Notes: generated by a model not told the origin, from the sequence alone. Counted from the stretch's first letter, positions 20,165 through 29,292 are shown. The stretch is DNA of 64,000 nucleotides from Streptomyces sp. NBC_00572 (GCF_026341815.1 NZ_JAPENX010000001.1:4402001-4466000); one strand, 5' to 3'. Program-made: numbers and translations.

Positions 20165-21654
20165 CGACACCACCGACACCACCGACACCACCGGCCCCAC
20201 AGGCGCCAACGGCTCCACGGCGCGGGGCGCTCGCCCTGCTCGCCGCCACCCAACTGCTGCTGATCATGGACACCGCGATCGTCAACGTCGCGCTGCCGTC
20301 CGTCGGCGAAGACCTCGGCTCCGGCTCCACCGGCCTCTCCTGGGTCGCCAACGCCTACCTCATCGCCTTCGGCGGACTGCTCCTCCTCGGTGGCCGGGTC
20401 GCCGACCTCCTCGGCCACCGGCGGGTCTTCCTCGGCGGCCTCGGCCTGCTCGCCGCCGCCTCCGCCGCCGGTGGTCTCGCCCCCGGCGCCGACGCCCTCG
20501 TCGCGGCCCGCGCCGCCCAGGGCGCCGGTGCCGCGCTCGCAGCCTCCGCCGCCTTCGCCCTGCTGCTCCTGCTCCACCCCGACGGCCCCGCCCGGCACAG
20601 GGCACTCGGCGCGTTCGCCGCGATGGGCGGCCTCGGCGGGGTGCTCGGGACGGTCCTCGGCGGCGTCGTCACCGACCTGCTCGGCTGGCGCTCCACGTTC
20701 TGGCTGAACGTACTGCTCGCCGCCGCCCTCGCCGTCCTCGCCCTGCTGCTCCTCGACCACCGCACCGGCCCCGTCCGGCACGGCGGCTTCGACCTCACCG
20801 GGGCGTTCACCGCCACCGCCGGCCTCGGACTCGTCGCCTACGCGCTCGTCGGCGCCGGAGACGCCGGATGGCTGTCCGTCCGGACCCTCGGCGCCGGGGG
20901 CGCGGGCCTCGCGCTGCTGCTCGCCTTCGCCGCCGTCGAGACCCGGGCCGCCGCGCCGCTCGTCCCGCCCCCGGTACTGGCCCGCCCCGCGCTCCGGCTC
21001 GCCAACGCCCTGGCCGCGCTCGCCCAGACGACGCTCTTTCCGATGTTCTTCCTGGTCAGCCTCTACCTCCAGAACGTCCTCGGGTACGCGCCCCTCGGCG
21101 GCGGCCTCGGTCTGCTGCCGCTGTCGCTCGTCGTCGTCGCGATCGCCCCCCAGACCGGCCGGCTCATCTTCCGGATGGGCCTGCACCGGACGATGACCGT
21201 GGGATTCGTCCTGCTGTGCGCCGGGACGCTGTGGCTGGCCCTGGCGCTCACCCCCGACGGCGGCTTCGTGAGCACCGTCCTCGCCCCGAGCCTGCTCCTC
21301 GGCGCCGCCCTGCCGCTCGCCGTGGTCACCACGAACGTCGCGGCCACGGCGGAGGCCGGGACCGAGGAGACCGGACTCGCCTCCGGACTCGTCAACACCA
21401 GCCAGCAGTTCGGCTCCGTCCTCGGCCTCGCCGTCCTGGTCGCCGTCGCCACGAGCCGTACCGGGGCCGACATCGGGGCCGGCACCGGGGCGGGGGACGC
21501 GGCCCGCGCGGCCGCGGAGACCTCCGGGTACCGCGCCGCCCTGCTCACCGGCGCCGCCTTCGCCGCCGCTGCCGCCCTCCTCTCCGTCCGCCTCCACCCG
21601 CCGAGACGGGTGCCCGCCCCGGCGCCCGGGCAACAGGTCCCGGACCGCCACTGA
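20161..21654 (+). CDS. DHA2-type MFS exporter (14 helices)
   Basis: 497-residue major facilitator exporter. Helix 1 ends in LLIMDTAIVNVALPSVGEDLG, the DHA2 drug/proton antiporter signature. Motif A is GRVADLLGHRR and motif C is GGLGGVLGTVLGG. Hydrophobicity suggests 14 membrane segments. Translationally coupled to the HpaB-like gene by a GTGA overlap, and followed by the PrnB-like gene 88 bases later. The likely role is export of the product of this block, or self-resistance. A short Pro/Thr-rich stretch precedes helix 1. Confidence 0.9.
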   Translation: MTTPPTPPTPPAPQAPTAPRRGALALLAATQLLLIMDTAIVNVALPSVGEDLGSGSTGLSWVANAYLIAFGGLLLLGGRVADLLGHRRVFLGGLGLLAAASAAGGLAPGADALVAARAAQGAGAALAASAAFALLLLLHPDGPARHRALGAFAAMGGLGGVLGTVLGGVVTDLLGWRSTFWLNVLLAAALAVLALLLLDHRTGPVRHGGFDLTGAFTATAGLGLVAYALVGAGDAGWLSVRTLGAGGAGLALLLAFAAVETRAAAPLVPPPVLARPALRLANALAALAQTTLFPMFFLVSLYLQNVLGYAPLGGGLGLLPLSLVVVAIAPQTGRLIFRMGLHRTMTVGFVLLCAGTLWLALALTPDGGFVSTVLAPSLLLGAALPLAVVTTNVAATAEAGTEETGLASGLVNTSQQFGSVLGLAVLVAVATSRTGADIGAGTGAGDAARAAAETSGYRAALLTGAAFAAAAALLSVRLHPPRRVPAPAPGQQVPDRH

Positions 21655-21741
21655 CCCGCACGAACCGGAAACGCCGCCCACCACCACCGGCGAGTGAGCC
21701 GTGCCCCCGCGGCGGACCGAGCCCCGAAAAGAGGAGCCCAG

Positions 21742-22848
21742 TTGTTCGGCGATCCGCGTCACCGCACCGAGGACATACGCGCCGCCGACCCGCTCGGCGC
21801 GGACGCCCTGCTCGCCGCCGTGCCCGCGATGAACGCGGACGGCGACGTGGCGGCGCTCACCGTCGCGCTGCGCACCCTGCTCCCGGACCTCGACCGGGCC
21901 GCCCAGTGGAGCGTCGGCGACGCCCTCGCCGCGATGCGGGACCTCGGCATCCTGCTGGGTTCCCTGAAACGCCACGGCGTACAGCCCCTCGCCGCCGTGC
22001 CGGAGGCGCTGCCCGTCCTCGAACTCCTGGGCCTGCGCACCGACATGGTGCCCCGGGACACCGTCCACCACTACACGACCTGGAACCCGCCTGGCCCACG
22101 CCGCCGCTCGTACACCGGCCATCCGACCGAAGCCCTCCTCCAGGAAGCGGTACGGATGGTGTTCCCGGGCCTGGTCGCCGCCCTCGACGACTGCGGCCGG
22201 GTCGCCCGCCTCGAACCGTACGACCCGGGATTCCCCGACGCCCTGGACCGGGTGGCCCGACACGTGCGGGTGATGGTCGACTCCATCGACCTCACGGTGG
22301 CCGGGGTGTCCCCGGAGTACTTCGCGCACACCCTCCGCCCGTACTTCGAGGAGGTCGAGATCGCCGGCCGGGAGTACCTCGGCCCCGCCGCCGCACAGGT
22401 GCCGCTCTGGCTGGTCGATCTGACGCTCTGGCAGTGCGACCGCTCCGACCCCGCCTACGACGCCTTCCTCGCGGAGGCGGTGCCGTACGCGCTGCCGTCC
22501 TGGCGCGCGTTCCACGCCCGGCACCGGGGCGGGGTGTCGGCGGTGAGCAAACTGTCGGCCGCCGTGAGCTGGGAGGGCGCGGACCGGCTGCCACCCTCGC
22601 TCACCGCGTCCGCGGAGGCACTCGGCCGGGTGCTGCGCCTCCTGAAGACCTTCCGCGCCCGGCACCTCGGCATCGCCCGCAAGGCGTACAGCGAAGAGGT
22701 GCGCCTGTACGAGGAGGGCAGCGGCGGAGCCCCGGTCGCGCTGCTGCGCTCCATCCTGGACCTGACCAGGGAGAACGAGACCATGGTGCGCCGCGCGACC
22801 GTGCGGCGCCGTCCCGCAGGGGCCCCCGTCGGGCCGTCGGCCGCGTAG
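21742..22848 (+). CDS. PrnB-like heme protein (IDO/TDO superfamily)
   Basis: 368-residue homologue of PrnB, the heme enzyme that rearranges 7-chlorotryptophan in pyrrolnitrin biosynthesis and belongs to the indoleamine/tryptophan dioxygenase superfamily. Shared segments with PrnB: AAMRDLGILLGSLKRHG near the N-terminus, SYTGHPTEALLQEAVR, EYLGPAAAQVPLW, and RARHLGIARKAY. The last holds His308, which aligns with PrnB's proximal heme ligand His313 (RAPHLKLAE). A glycine-rich EGSGGAPVALL loop follows, as in PrnB. I chose TTG at 21742 because AGAGGAG lies 7 bases upstream and the protein then begins like PrnB; GTG at 21694 is an alternative. No halogenases of the PrnA/PrnC type are near, so the substrate is probably not chlorinated. 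Confidence 0.82.
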   Translation: MFGDPRHRTEDIRAADPLGADALLAAVPAMNADGDVAALTVALRTLLPDLDRAAQWSVGDALAAMRDLGILLGSLKRHGVQPLAAVPEALPVLELLGLRTDMVPRDTVHHYTTWNPPGPRRRSYTGHPTEALLQEAVRMVFPGLVAALDDCGRVARLEPYDPGFPDALDRVARHVRVMVDSIDLTVAGVSPEYFAHTLRPYFEEVEIAGREYLGPAAAQVPLWLVDLTLWQCDRSDPAYDAFLAEAVPYALPSWRAFHARHRGGVSAVSKLSAAVSWEGADRLPPSLTASAEALGRVLRLLKTFRARHLGIARKAYSEEVRLYEEGSGGAPVALLRSILDLTRENETMVRRATVRRRPAGAPVGPSAA

Positions 22849-22870
22849 CGGCGCCGAAGGAGCAGTCGTC

Positions 22871-24265
22871 ATGTCCCCCTACATCCCCTCCCCGTTCCCT
22901 CCGGAATACGGACGCGGCGCCGCCCCGGACTACTACGGGCAGAGCCCGCACATCGTGATCGCCGGCGGCGGCATCGCGGGACTCACCGCCGCCCTCGCCC
23001 TGCACTCCGCCGGTTTCGAGCGGGTGACCGTCGTCGAGGCGGCGCCCGCGATCCGCCCCGTCGGCACCGGGCTCAACCTGATGCCGAACGCGGTCCGCGA
23101 ACTGGACGCGCTCGGCCTGCTCGACGCCCTGGAGGCGGGCGCCGTGCGCACCCGCGAGCTGCGCTACTACCACCGCTCGGGCGGCCTGATATCCCGGGAG
23201 CCGCGCGGTCTCGGCGCGGGCTACCGCTGGCCGCAGCTGTCGGTCCACCGCGGCCACCTCCAGCAGGTCCTGGCGGGGGCGGTACGGGCCAGGCTCGGTT
23301 CCGCGGCGCTGGTCACCGGGGTGCGGGCGAGCGCCGTGGAGCTGACCCCGGACGGCCGGCCGCGGCTGCGGATCGAACACCGGGAGGGTGCCGTACGGGG
23401 CCGCGCCTCCCTCGCACCCGACCTGCTCGTCGGCGCGGACGGCATCCGCTCGACGGTACGGGCGGCCCTGCACCCGGAGGAGGGCGCGCCCCCGTGGAAC
23501 GGGATGCTGGTGTGGCGGGGGGTGTCCCGGATGCCGGCGCGGGCCGTGGGCTCGTTCATGCTCATCGCGGGCGACGACCAGCAGAAGGCCGTGGTGTACC
23601 CGATGAGCCGGCCCACCGGTCCCGACCGGGAGGTGCTGGTCAACTGGGCGCTCGCCCGGCCGGCCGAGGCCACCTGCGGGGCCGGGGCCGGGCCGCTGTC
23701 CGCGGCGAGGGAGGAGCAGCTCCTCGGCGACTGGAACCGTTCCGTCCCCGTCGACAGGTTCCTCCCGTTCTACGAGGGCTGGGAGTTCGACGGCGTCAGC
23801 CTCCCCGACATCCTGCGCGCCGCCGACACCGCCTACGAGTACCCCATGGTCGACCGCGAGCCCCTGGACCGGTGGACCCACGGCCGCACCACCCTCATCG
23901 GCGACGCCGCCCACGCCATGCACCCGATCGGCTCCAACGGCGCGAGCCAGTCGATCGTCGACGCGCGCGCCCTCGCCCACGCCCTCGCCCTGCACCCCGA
24001 CCCGGCGGACGGCCTCGCCGCGTACGAGCGGGACCGCCGCCCCGTCACCACCGCGCTCCAGCGGGCCAACCGGGAGCTCGGCCCCGAGGTCGTCATCAAC
24101 CTCGCCCACGCGCGCGCCCCGCAGGGCTTCACCGACATCCACGACGTCATCCCCGCCGAGGAACTCGCCGCCGTCGCCCGCCGGTACGCCACCACGGGCG
24201 GCCTCGACCCGGTCACCGTGAACCAGGGCTCCCCGTACGAGGTGCCGCTCCCGGTCATCGGCTGA
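22871..24265 (+). CDS. FAD-dependent monooxygenase, PhzS-like
   Basis: 464-residue group A flavin monooxygenase (p-hydroxybenzoate hydroxylase fold). The FAD fingerprint IVIAGGGIAGLTAALALHSAG comes after a 25-residue Pro/Tyr-rich N-terminus. LSVHRGHLQQVL carries the conserved Arg, DLLVGADGIRSTVR is the DG motif, and TLIGDAAHAMHPIGSNGASQ is the second FAD motif. The pattern of ELRYYHRSGG and YPMVDREPL is close to PhzS, which hydroxylates a phenazine, and to relatives acting on bicyclic aromatics. Single-component type using NAD(P)H. It starts 22 bases after the PrnB-like stop with GAAGGAG upstream, so it is in the same operon. It probably hydroxylates the PrnB-like product. Confidence 0.87.
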   Translation: MSPYIPSPFPPEYGRGAAPDYYGQSPHIVIAGGGIAGLTAALALHSAGFERVTVVEAAPAIRPVGTGLNLMPNAVRELDALGLLDALEAGAVRTRELRYYHRSGGLISREPRGLGAGYRWPQLSVHRGHLQQVLAGAVRARLGSAALVTGVRASAVELTPDGRPRLRIEHREGAVRGRASLAPDLLVGADGIRSTVRAALHPEEGAPPWNGMLVWRGVSRMPARAVGSFMLIAGDDQQKAVVYPMSRPTGPDREVLVNWALARPAEATCGAGAGPLSAAREEQLLGDWNRSVPVDRFLPFYEGWEFDGVSLPDILRAADTAYEYPMVDREPLDRWTHGRTTLIGDAAHAMHPIGSNGASQSIVDARALAHALALHPDPADGLAAYERDRRPVTTALQRANRELGPEVVINLAHARAPQGFTDIHDVIPAEELAAVARRYATTGGLDPVTVNQGSPYEVPLPVIG

Positions 24266-24425
24266 CCCGCGCCACGCCACCCCCGGAGGGAGGCCGACAC
24301 ACCCCGGGCCGCCCCCCGTGCGCCGTGGCCCGGCGGGGGCGCGTGCCCTAACGTCGGAGCGGAACGACGGACGCACAGCGTGGTGCGTCCACTCCGCTCC
24401 GTACTCGCCTGCGAAGGTGGAACGC

Positions 24426-26993
24426 GTGAAGGCAATCCGTCGATTCACCGTGCGTCCCGTCCTCCCCGACACCCTTCGACCCCTCGCCGACCTCGCGCAC
24501 AACCTGCGCTGGTCCTGGCACGAACCCACCCGCGCCCTCTTCGAGTCCCTCGAACCCGCCGGTCCGGCGGCGCCGACCGGCGGCACCGACCCCGTCCGGA
24601 TCCTCGGCGCCCTCGAAGCCCCCCGGCTCGCCGCGCTCGCCGCAGACCAGGACTTCCTGGCCCGCCTGCGGGCCGCCGCCGAGGACCTCGACAGCTATCT
24701 CCACGCCCCCCGCTGGTACCAGCGGCAGCCCGGCGAGCCGCCCGCCGCCCTCGCCTACTTCTCGCCGGAGTTCGGCGTCACCGCCGCCCTGCCCCAGTAC
24801 TCGGGCGGCCTCGGCATCCTCGCCGGTGACCACCTCAAGTCCGCCAGCGACCTCGGCGTCCCCCTCATCGGCGTCGGCCTGCTCTACCGGCACGGCTACT
24901 TCCGCCAGTCCCTCGGCCGCGACGGCTGGCAGCAGGAGCAGTACCCCGTCCTCGACCCCGGCGAGCTGCCGGTCACCCTGCTCCGTGAGGCCGACGGCAC
25001 CCCCGCCCGGATCACCCTCGCCCTGCCCGGCGGCCGCAGCCTGCACGCCCACCTCTGGATCGCGAGGGTCGGCCGCGTCCCCCTCCTCATGCTCGACTCC
25101 GACGTCGAGGAGAACGCCCCCGGCGAACGGAGCGTCACCGACCGGCTGTACGGCGGCGGCAGCGAGCACCGGCTCCTCCAGGAGATGCTGCTCGGCATCG
25201 GCGGCGTCCGCGCCGTCCGTACGTACGCCCGGCTCACCGGCACCCCCGCCCCCGAGGTCTTCCACTCCAACGAGGGCCACGCGGGCTTCCTCGGCCTCGA
25301 ACGCATCCGCGAACTCCAGGGCGAGGGACTCGACTTCGACAGCGCCCTGGAGACCGTCCGCGCCGGGACCGTCTTCACCACCCACACCCCCGTCCCGGCC
25401 GGCATCGACCGCTTCGACCGCACCCTGGTCGCCCGCCACCTGGGCGAGGACGGCGCCCTCCCCGGCGTCGACACCGGGAAGGTCCTCGCCCTCGGCGACG
25501 AGACCCCGCTGGGCGGCGAGCCCGGGGTCTTCAACATGGCCGCCATGGGCTTGCGCCTCGCCCAGCGCGCCAACGGCGTCTCCACCCTCCACGGGGCCGT
25601 CAGCCGGGCCATGTTCGCCGGACTCTGGCCGGGCTTCGACGCCGACGACGTGCCGATCACCTCGATCACCAACGGCGTCCACGCCCCCACCTGGGTCGCC
25701 CCCGAGGTCGGCCGGCTCGGCCCCGACCCCGCCGACCGCGAGCTGTGGGAACTGCGCCGCACCCTCCGCGAACGGCTCGTGACCGACGTACGGGAAAGGC
25801 TGAGGGCCTCCTGGCGGCAGCGCGGGGCCGCAGCCGCCGAACTCGGCTGGACCGACTCCGTCCTCGACCCCGACGTCCTCACCATCGGCTTCGCCCGCCG
25901 CGTCCCCTCGTACAAGCGGCTCACCCTCATGCTCCGCGACAAGGACCGGCTGCGGGCCCTGCTCCTGCACCCCGAGCGGCCGGTGCAGCTCGTCGTCGCC
26001 GGCAAGGCCCACCCCGCCGACGACGGCGGGAAGCGGCTCGTCCAGGAACTCGTCCGGTTCGCCGACGACCCTCGGGTCCGGCACCGGATCGTCTTCCTGC
26101 CCGACTACGGCATGGCGATGGCCCGCGGCCTCTACCCCGGCTGCGACGTCTGGCTCAACAACCCCCTCCGCCCCCTGGAGGCCTGCGGCACCAGCGGCAT
26201 GAAGGCCGCGCTCAACGGCTGCCTCAACCTCTCCGTCCTCGACGGCTGGTGGGACGAGTGGTTCGAGCCCGACTTCGGCTGGGCCATCCCGACCGCCGAC
26301 GGGGCCGCCGCCGCGGACGAGGACCGCCGCGACGACCTGGAGGCCGCCGCCCTCTACGAGCTGATCGAACGCCGGGTCGCCCCCCGCTTCTACGACCGGG
26401 GCCCCGACGGCGTCCCGGCCGGCTGGACGGCGATGGTCCGGCGCACCCTCACCGACCTCGGCCCGAAGGTGCTCGCCGACCGCATGGTCCGCGAATACGT
26501 CGAGCGGCTGTACGTCCCCGCCGCCGCCGCCCGCCGGGCCCTCACCCCGGACCGGGCGCGGGACCTCGCGGCCTGGAAGGCCCGGGTCCGGGACGCCTGG
26601 CCCAAGGTGACCGTCGACCACGTCGAGGTCGGCGACGACCTCGCGGACGACCTGGCCGACGCCGAACTCGGCGCCACCCCGGTCGTCCGGGTCAAGGTCT
26701 CCCTCGCGGGGCTGCGGACCGACGACGTCGAGGTGCAGGCCGTCACCGGCCGGGTCGACGCCGACGACACCCTCGCGGACACCCGTGCCGTCCCGTTGAA
26801 GCCGGCGGGACGCCCGGACCTGGAGGGCCGGCAGCCGTACGCCGGCACCCTGGAACTCGACCGCACCGGCTCCTTCGGCTGCACGGTCCGGGTCCGCCCC
26901 TCCCATCCGCTGCTCGCTCACCCGGCGGAACTGGGCCTGGTGGCCCTGCCGGAGGAGACGACCGGGGAGGGGGCGGGGGTGCTGCTCCGCTAG
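24426..26993 (+). CDS. glgP: Alpha-glucan phosphorylase
   Basis: 855-residue GT35 phosphorylase that releases glucose-1-phosphate from alpha-glucan ends using pyridoxal phosphate. It starts with the DUF3417-type domain found in the actinobacterial MalP/GlgP branch (RPLADLAHNLRWSWHEPTRALFE), then YFSPEFGVTAALPQYSGGLGILAGDHLK. The pyridoxal region is NNPLRPLEACGTSGMKAALNGCLNLSVLDGWW. GTG at 24426 has GAAGGTGG at good spacing. Transcribed opposite to the glgE group and separated from it by the accessory block, but functionally the degradative arm of the same glucan metabolism. Confidence 0.93.
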   Translation: MKAIRRFTVRPVLPDTLRPLADLAHNLRWSWHEPTRALFESLEPAGPAAPTGGTDPVRILGALEAPRLAALAADQDFLARLRAAAEDLDSYLHAPRWYQRQPGEPPAALAYFSPEFGVTAALPQYSGGLGILAGDHLKSASDLGVPLIGVGLLYRHGYFRQSLGRDGWQQEQYPVLDPGELPVTLLREADGTPARITLALPGGRSLHAHLWIARVGRVPLLMLDSDVEENAPGERSVTDRLYGGGSEHRLLQEMLLGIGGVRAVRTYARLTGTPAPEVFHSNEGHAGFLGLERIRELQGEGLDFDSALETVRAGTVFTTHTPVPAGIDRFDRTLVARHLGEDGALPGVDTGKVLALGDETPLGGEPGVFNMAAMGLRLAQRANGVSTLHGAVSRAMFAGLWPGFDADDVPITSITNGVHAPTWVAPEVGRLGPDPADRELWELRRTLRERLVTDVRERLRASWRQRGAAAAELGWTDSVLDPDVLTIGFARRVPSYKRLTLMLRDKDRLRALLLHPERPVQLVVAGKAHPADDGGKRLVQELVRFADDPRVRHRIVFLPDYGMAMARGLYPGCDVWLNNPLRPLEACGTSGMKAALNGCLNLSVLDGWWDEWFEPDFGWAIPTADGAAAADEDRRDDLEAAALYELIERRVAPRFYDRGPDGVPAGWTAMVRRTLTDLGPKVLADRMVREYVERLYVPAAAARRALTPDRARDLAAWKARVRDAWPKVTVDHVEVGDDLADDLADAELGATPVVRVKVSLAGLRTDDVEVQAVTGRVDADDTLADTRAVPLKPAGRPDLEGRQPYAGTLELDRTGSFGCTVRVRPSHPLLAHPAELGLVALPEETTGEGAGVLLR

Positions 26994-27007
26994 ACCGGGA
27001 CCGGACC

Positions 27008-27021
27008 GCGACCGCGGTCGC
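27008..27021. terminator. 14-bp palindrome between convergent 3' ends
   Basis: GCGACCGCGGTCGC is a perfect palindrome directly beside the histidine kinase stop and 15 bases past the glgP stop. As RNA it gives only a short stem, so it is a weak terminator candidate. Confidence 0.25.
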
Positions 27022-28557
27022 CTACGGCACCTCGGCCTTGTCGGCGAGGTGCCCGTCGACGAAGCACAGCCGGTACACCGGGATCGTGGCGAGCATCGCC
27101 GAGCGGTAGTACCGGCATTCGTCCATGCCGGGCGGCTCGGGCGGCGCGGCATGCGGTGCGCTGTCCAGGGGGTGCTCGGGCCAGTCGTCGGTGTTCTCGT
27201 CGATCTGCGCGAGCGTCTGCCCGATCCGGATCCGGGCGTAGTCGTCCGGCTCCAGGTACGACTGGGCCTGCGTCCACACGGCGACCCCGGCCATCAGCGC
27301 GCCGAGCGCGGCGAGGAGGGCGAGCGGGATCCAGATCGCCCGCGCCAGGCCCTTGCGGACCTCGCGCCGGGCGAGGTCCAGTTCCCTGGCCGACATGGGG
27401 GCCGCGGGCAGCGGCGCGGGCGCCTTGCGGGGCAGGACGGCGGTCAGGGCGAACCCGCCGTCCTCGGTGGTCCGGTGGGCGAGGGTGCCACCGGCGAGGC
27501 GGACGCGCTCGTCGAGGCCGACGAGACCGGTGCCCGTGCCCCCGGACGCCCCCGCGGGAGTGTCCGTGCCGGGGCCGCTGACCACCTCGACCCGTACGTT
27601 CCTCGCGTCCTGGGTGACGGCGACCGAGACGGCCGCGCCGGGCGCGTGCTTGGCCGCGTTGGTGAGGCCCTCCTGCACGACCCGGTGCAGGGCGAGCCCC
27701 GACATCCCCGGCAGGGTGGGCACGGGGGTCGGGGCGAGGGTGACCGCGAGCCCCGACGCCCCGGCGCGGGCCGTCAGTTCCTCGACCGTCTCACCGGGCG
27801 GGCTCGTCGGGGCCGCGTCGTCCTCCGCGCGCAGCACGCCGATGATGTCCCGCAGCCGGGCCGTCGCGTCCGCCGCCGCGCGGCGCAGCTCGCCCGCCGC
27901 CCGCTGCTGGTCGGGGCCGAGCTCGGGGGAGACCTCCAGGGCGCCCGCGCGGATCGCGATCAGGGCCAGGTCGTGGCCGAGCGAGTCGTGCATGTCGCCC
28001 GCGATCCGGGACCGTTCCCGCAGCCGCTCCCGGTCGGCGACCGCCGCCTGCTCGCGTTCCATCCGGTCCGCCAGCTGCCAGCCGCTCCGTACGAGACGGT
28101 CGTACTGGCGTACGTAACGGCCGATCAGCCAGGGCGCGACGACGGCGAGGGCGAGCGCGAGCAGCAGCGTGAACCACTGCCCGAGCGAGGTGCGGGTGAT
28201 CCAGGTGAGGACCAGGCCCGTCACGGCGATCGCGCCGAACAGCCAGAGCGCCGCCCGGGTGTGCTCCTGGCGCCGTCCCGCGAGGTACCCGAAGGCGACC
28301 AGGGCCAGGCTGTACGAGGGGGTGAACAGCTCCAGGGTGGCCGGCAGGCTCGCCGCGACCGTGGCCGCGAGCGACACCAGCGGCCACCTCCGGCTGACCG
28401 CGACGCAGCCGGCGAGGACCACCACCCCGACGGCGACCTGCGTCCAGCTGCCGCCGTCGTTCGGGTCCGACCTCAGCAGGACCGGCACGCAGAGCAGCAG
28501 CCACAGGAGGAGGTCGAAGAGGCGCTCCCGGACCGGCTCTCGGCCCGCGTCAGGCAT
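27022..28557 (-). CDS. Sensor histidine kinase with C-terminal extracytoplasmic domain
   Basis: 511-residue NarL/LiaS-type kinase. Residues 15-150 hold four to six membrane helices. The HisKA_3 box is DMHDSLGHDLALIAIRAGALE with phospho-acceptor His190, and the ATPase domain has LHRVVQEGLTNAAKHAPGA and GTGLVGLDERVRLAGG. Unusually the chain continues past the ATPase: a further membrane helix (ARAIWIPLALLAALGALMAGV), then about 80 residues with YARIRIGQTLAQIDE and two cysteines (MDECRYY, YRLCFVDG). That tail resembles the small BamE/SmpA or BLIP-like fold, which would place a sensor outside the cell at the C-terminus. The start overlaps the response-regulator gene by 8 bases, so the two are coupled. 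Confidence 0.85.
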   Translation of the reverse strand: MPDAGREPVRERLFDLLLWLLLCVPVLLRSDPNDGGSWTQVAVGVVVLAGCVAVSRRWPLVSLAATVAASLPATLELFTPSYSLALVAFGYLAGRRQEHTRAALWLFGAIAVTGLVLTWITRTSLGQWFTLLLALALAVVAPWLIGRYVRQYDRLVRSGWQLADRMEREQAAVADRERLRERSRIAGDMHDSLGHDLALIAIRAGALEVSPELGPDQQRAAGELRRAAADATARLRDIIGVLRAEDDAAPTSPPGETVEELTARAGASGLAVTLAPTPVPTLPGMSGLALHRVVQEGLTNAAKHAPGAAVSVAVTQDARNVRVEVVSGPGTDTPAGASGGTGTGLVGLDERVRLAGGTLAHRTTEDGGFALTAVLPRKAPAPLPAAPMSARELDLARREVRKGLARAIWIPLALLAALGALMAGVAVWTQAQSYLEPDDYARIRIGQTLAQIDENTDDWPEHPLDSAPHAAPPEPPGMDECRYYRSAMLATIPVYRLCFVDGHLADKAEVP

Positions 28558-29206
28558 CGGGGACCAGGCCCGCCTCGTGGGCGAGGACGGCGAGCTGGAC
28601 CCGGTTGCGCAGGCCCAGCCGGCCGAGGACGGCGCTCACGTGCGCCTTGACGGTGCCCTCGACGACGTACATGCGGTCGGCGATCTCCTGGTTGGAGAGC
28701 CCCGCGCCGAGGAGGGCGACGACCTCCCGCTCCCGGGCGGTGAGCGGCTCCAGGCGGGAGCGTGCCGCGGCCGCGCGGGTGAAGCGCTCGCCTCCGAGGG
28801 TGTCGATGACCCGGCGGGCGACGGTGGGGGAGAGCGCGGCGCCGCCCCCGGCCACGGCCCGGACCCCGGCGATCAGCTCGCGCGGGTCTCCGGACTTGAG
28901 GAGGAAGCCGCTGACGCCGCTGCCGAGGGCGCGGGCGATGTACGTGTCCTCGGAGAAGGTGGTGAGCATGACGACGGCCGCGTCCGGCACGGCCCGGCGC
29001 AGCTCCTCGGCCGCGCCGAGTCCGTCGAGCCGGGGCATCCGGATGTCCAGGAGGACGACGTCGGGCCGGTGCTCGCGGGCGAGTTCGACGGCCTCGTGGC
29101 CGTCGCCGGCCTCGGCGACCACCTCGATCCCGGGGTCGGTGGCGAGGATGGCCCGCACCCCGGCCCTGATCATCGTCTCGTCGTCGGCCAGCAGCACCCT
29201 GATCAT
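28550..29206 (-). CDS. NarL/FixJ family response regulator
   Basis: 218-residue regulator. The receiver domain has the acidic pocket DDE at residues 8-10, the phospho-acceptor Asp54 (VVLLDIRMP), the switch residue in MLTTFSE and the conserved Lys in LLKSGDP. The C-terminal LuxR helix-turn-helix is LTAREREVVALLGAGLSNQEIADRMYVVEGTVKAHVSAVLGRLGLRNRVQ. It is transcribed before the kinase gene in one operon, and its 3' end overlaps the kinase start. Targets are unknown. All catalytic residues are present, so it should be a normal partner of the kinase. Confidence 0.93.
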   Translation of the reverse strand: MIRVLLADDETMIRAGVRAILATDPGIEVVAEAGDGHEAVELAREHRPDVVLLDIRMPRLDGLGAAEELRRAVPDAAVVMLTTFSEDTYIARALGSGVSGFLLKSGDPRELIAGVRAVAGGGAALSPTVARRVIDTLGGERFTRAAAARSRLEPLTAREREVVALLGAGLSNQEIADRMYVVEGTVKAHVSAVLGRLGLRNRVQLAVLAHEAGLVPDA

Positions 29207-29258
29207 GGGCTCCAGCCTACGTAGACCTCGCGGCCCCTGTACGGACGTGCGAACGCAC

Positions 29259-29292
29259 GGACGCCCGGAGGGAAGGATCCCTCCGGGCGTCC
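29259..29292 (-). terminator. 15-bp terminator hairpin after the M4 protease gene
   Basis: Perfect arms GGACGCCCGGAGGGA (29259-29273) and TCCCTCCGGGCGTCC (29278-29292) with an AGGA loop. It lies 57 bases past the protease stop and isolates it from the response-regulator gene. No T-tract. Confidence 0.75.

Noticed and set aside
20161-24265. Idea that the accessory block is a pyrrolnitrin cluster
   Set aside because: Only a PrnB homologue is present. The halogenases PrnA and PrnC and the Rieske oxygenase PrnD are absent, and the other enzymes differ.
24348-27152. Very long open frame antisense to glgP
   Set aside because: A GC3-driven shadow: Gly/Val/Asp-rich low-complexity product with no domain, opposite a full-length phosphorylase. 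Similar long antisense frames lie over glgB, treS, glgE, glgX and helD.
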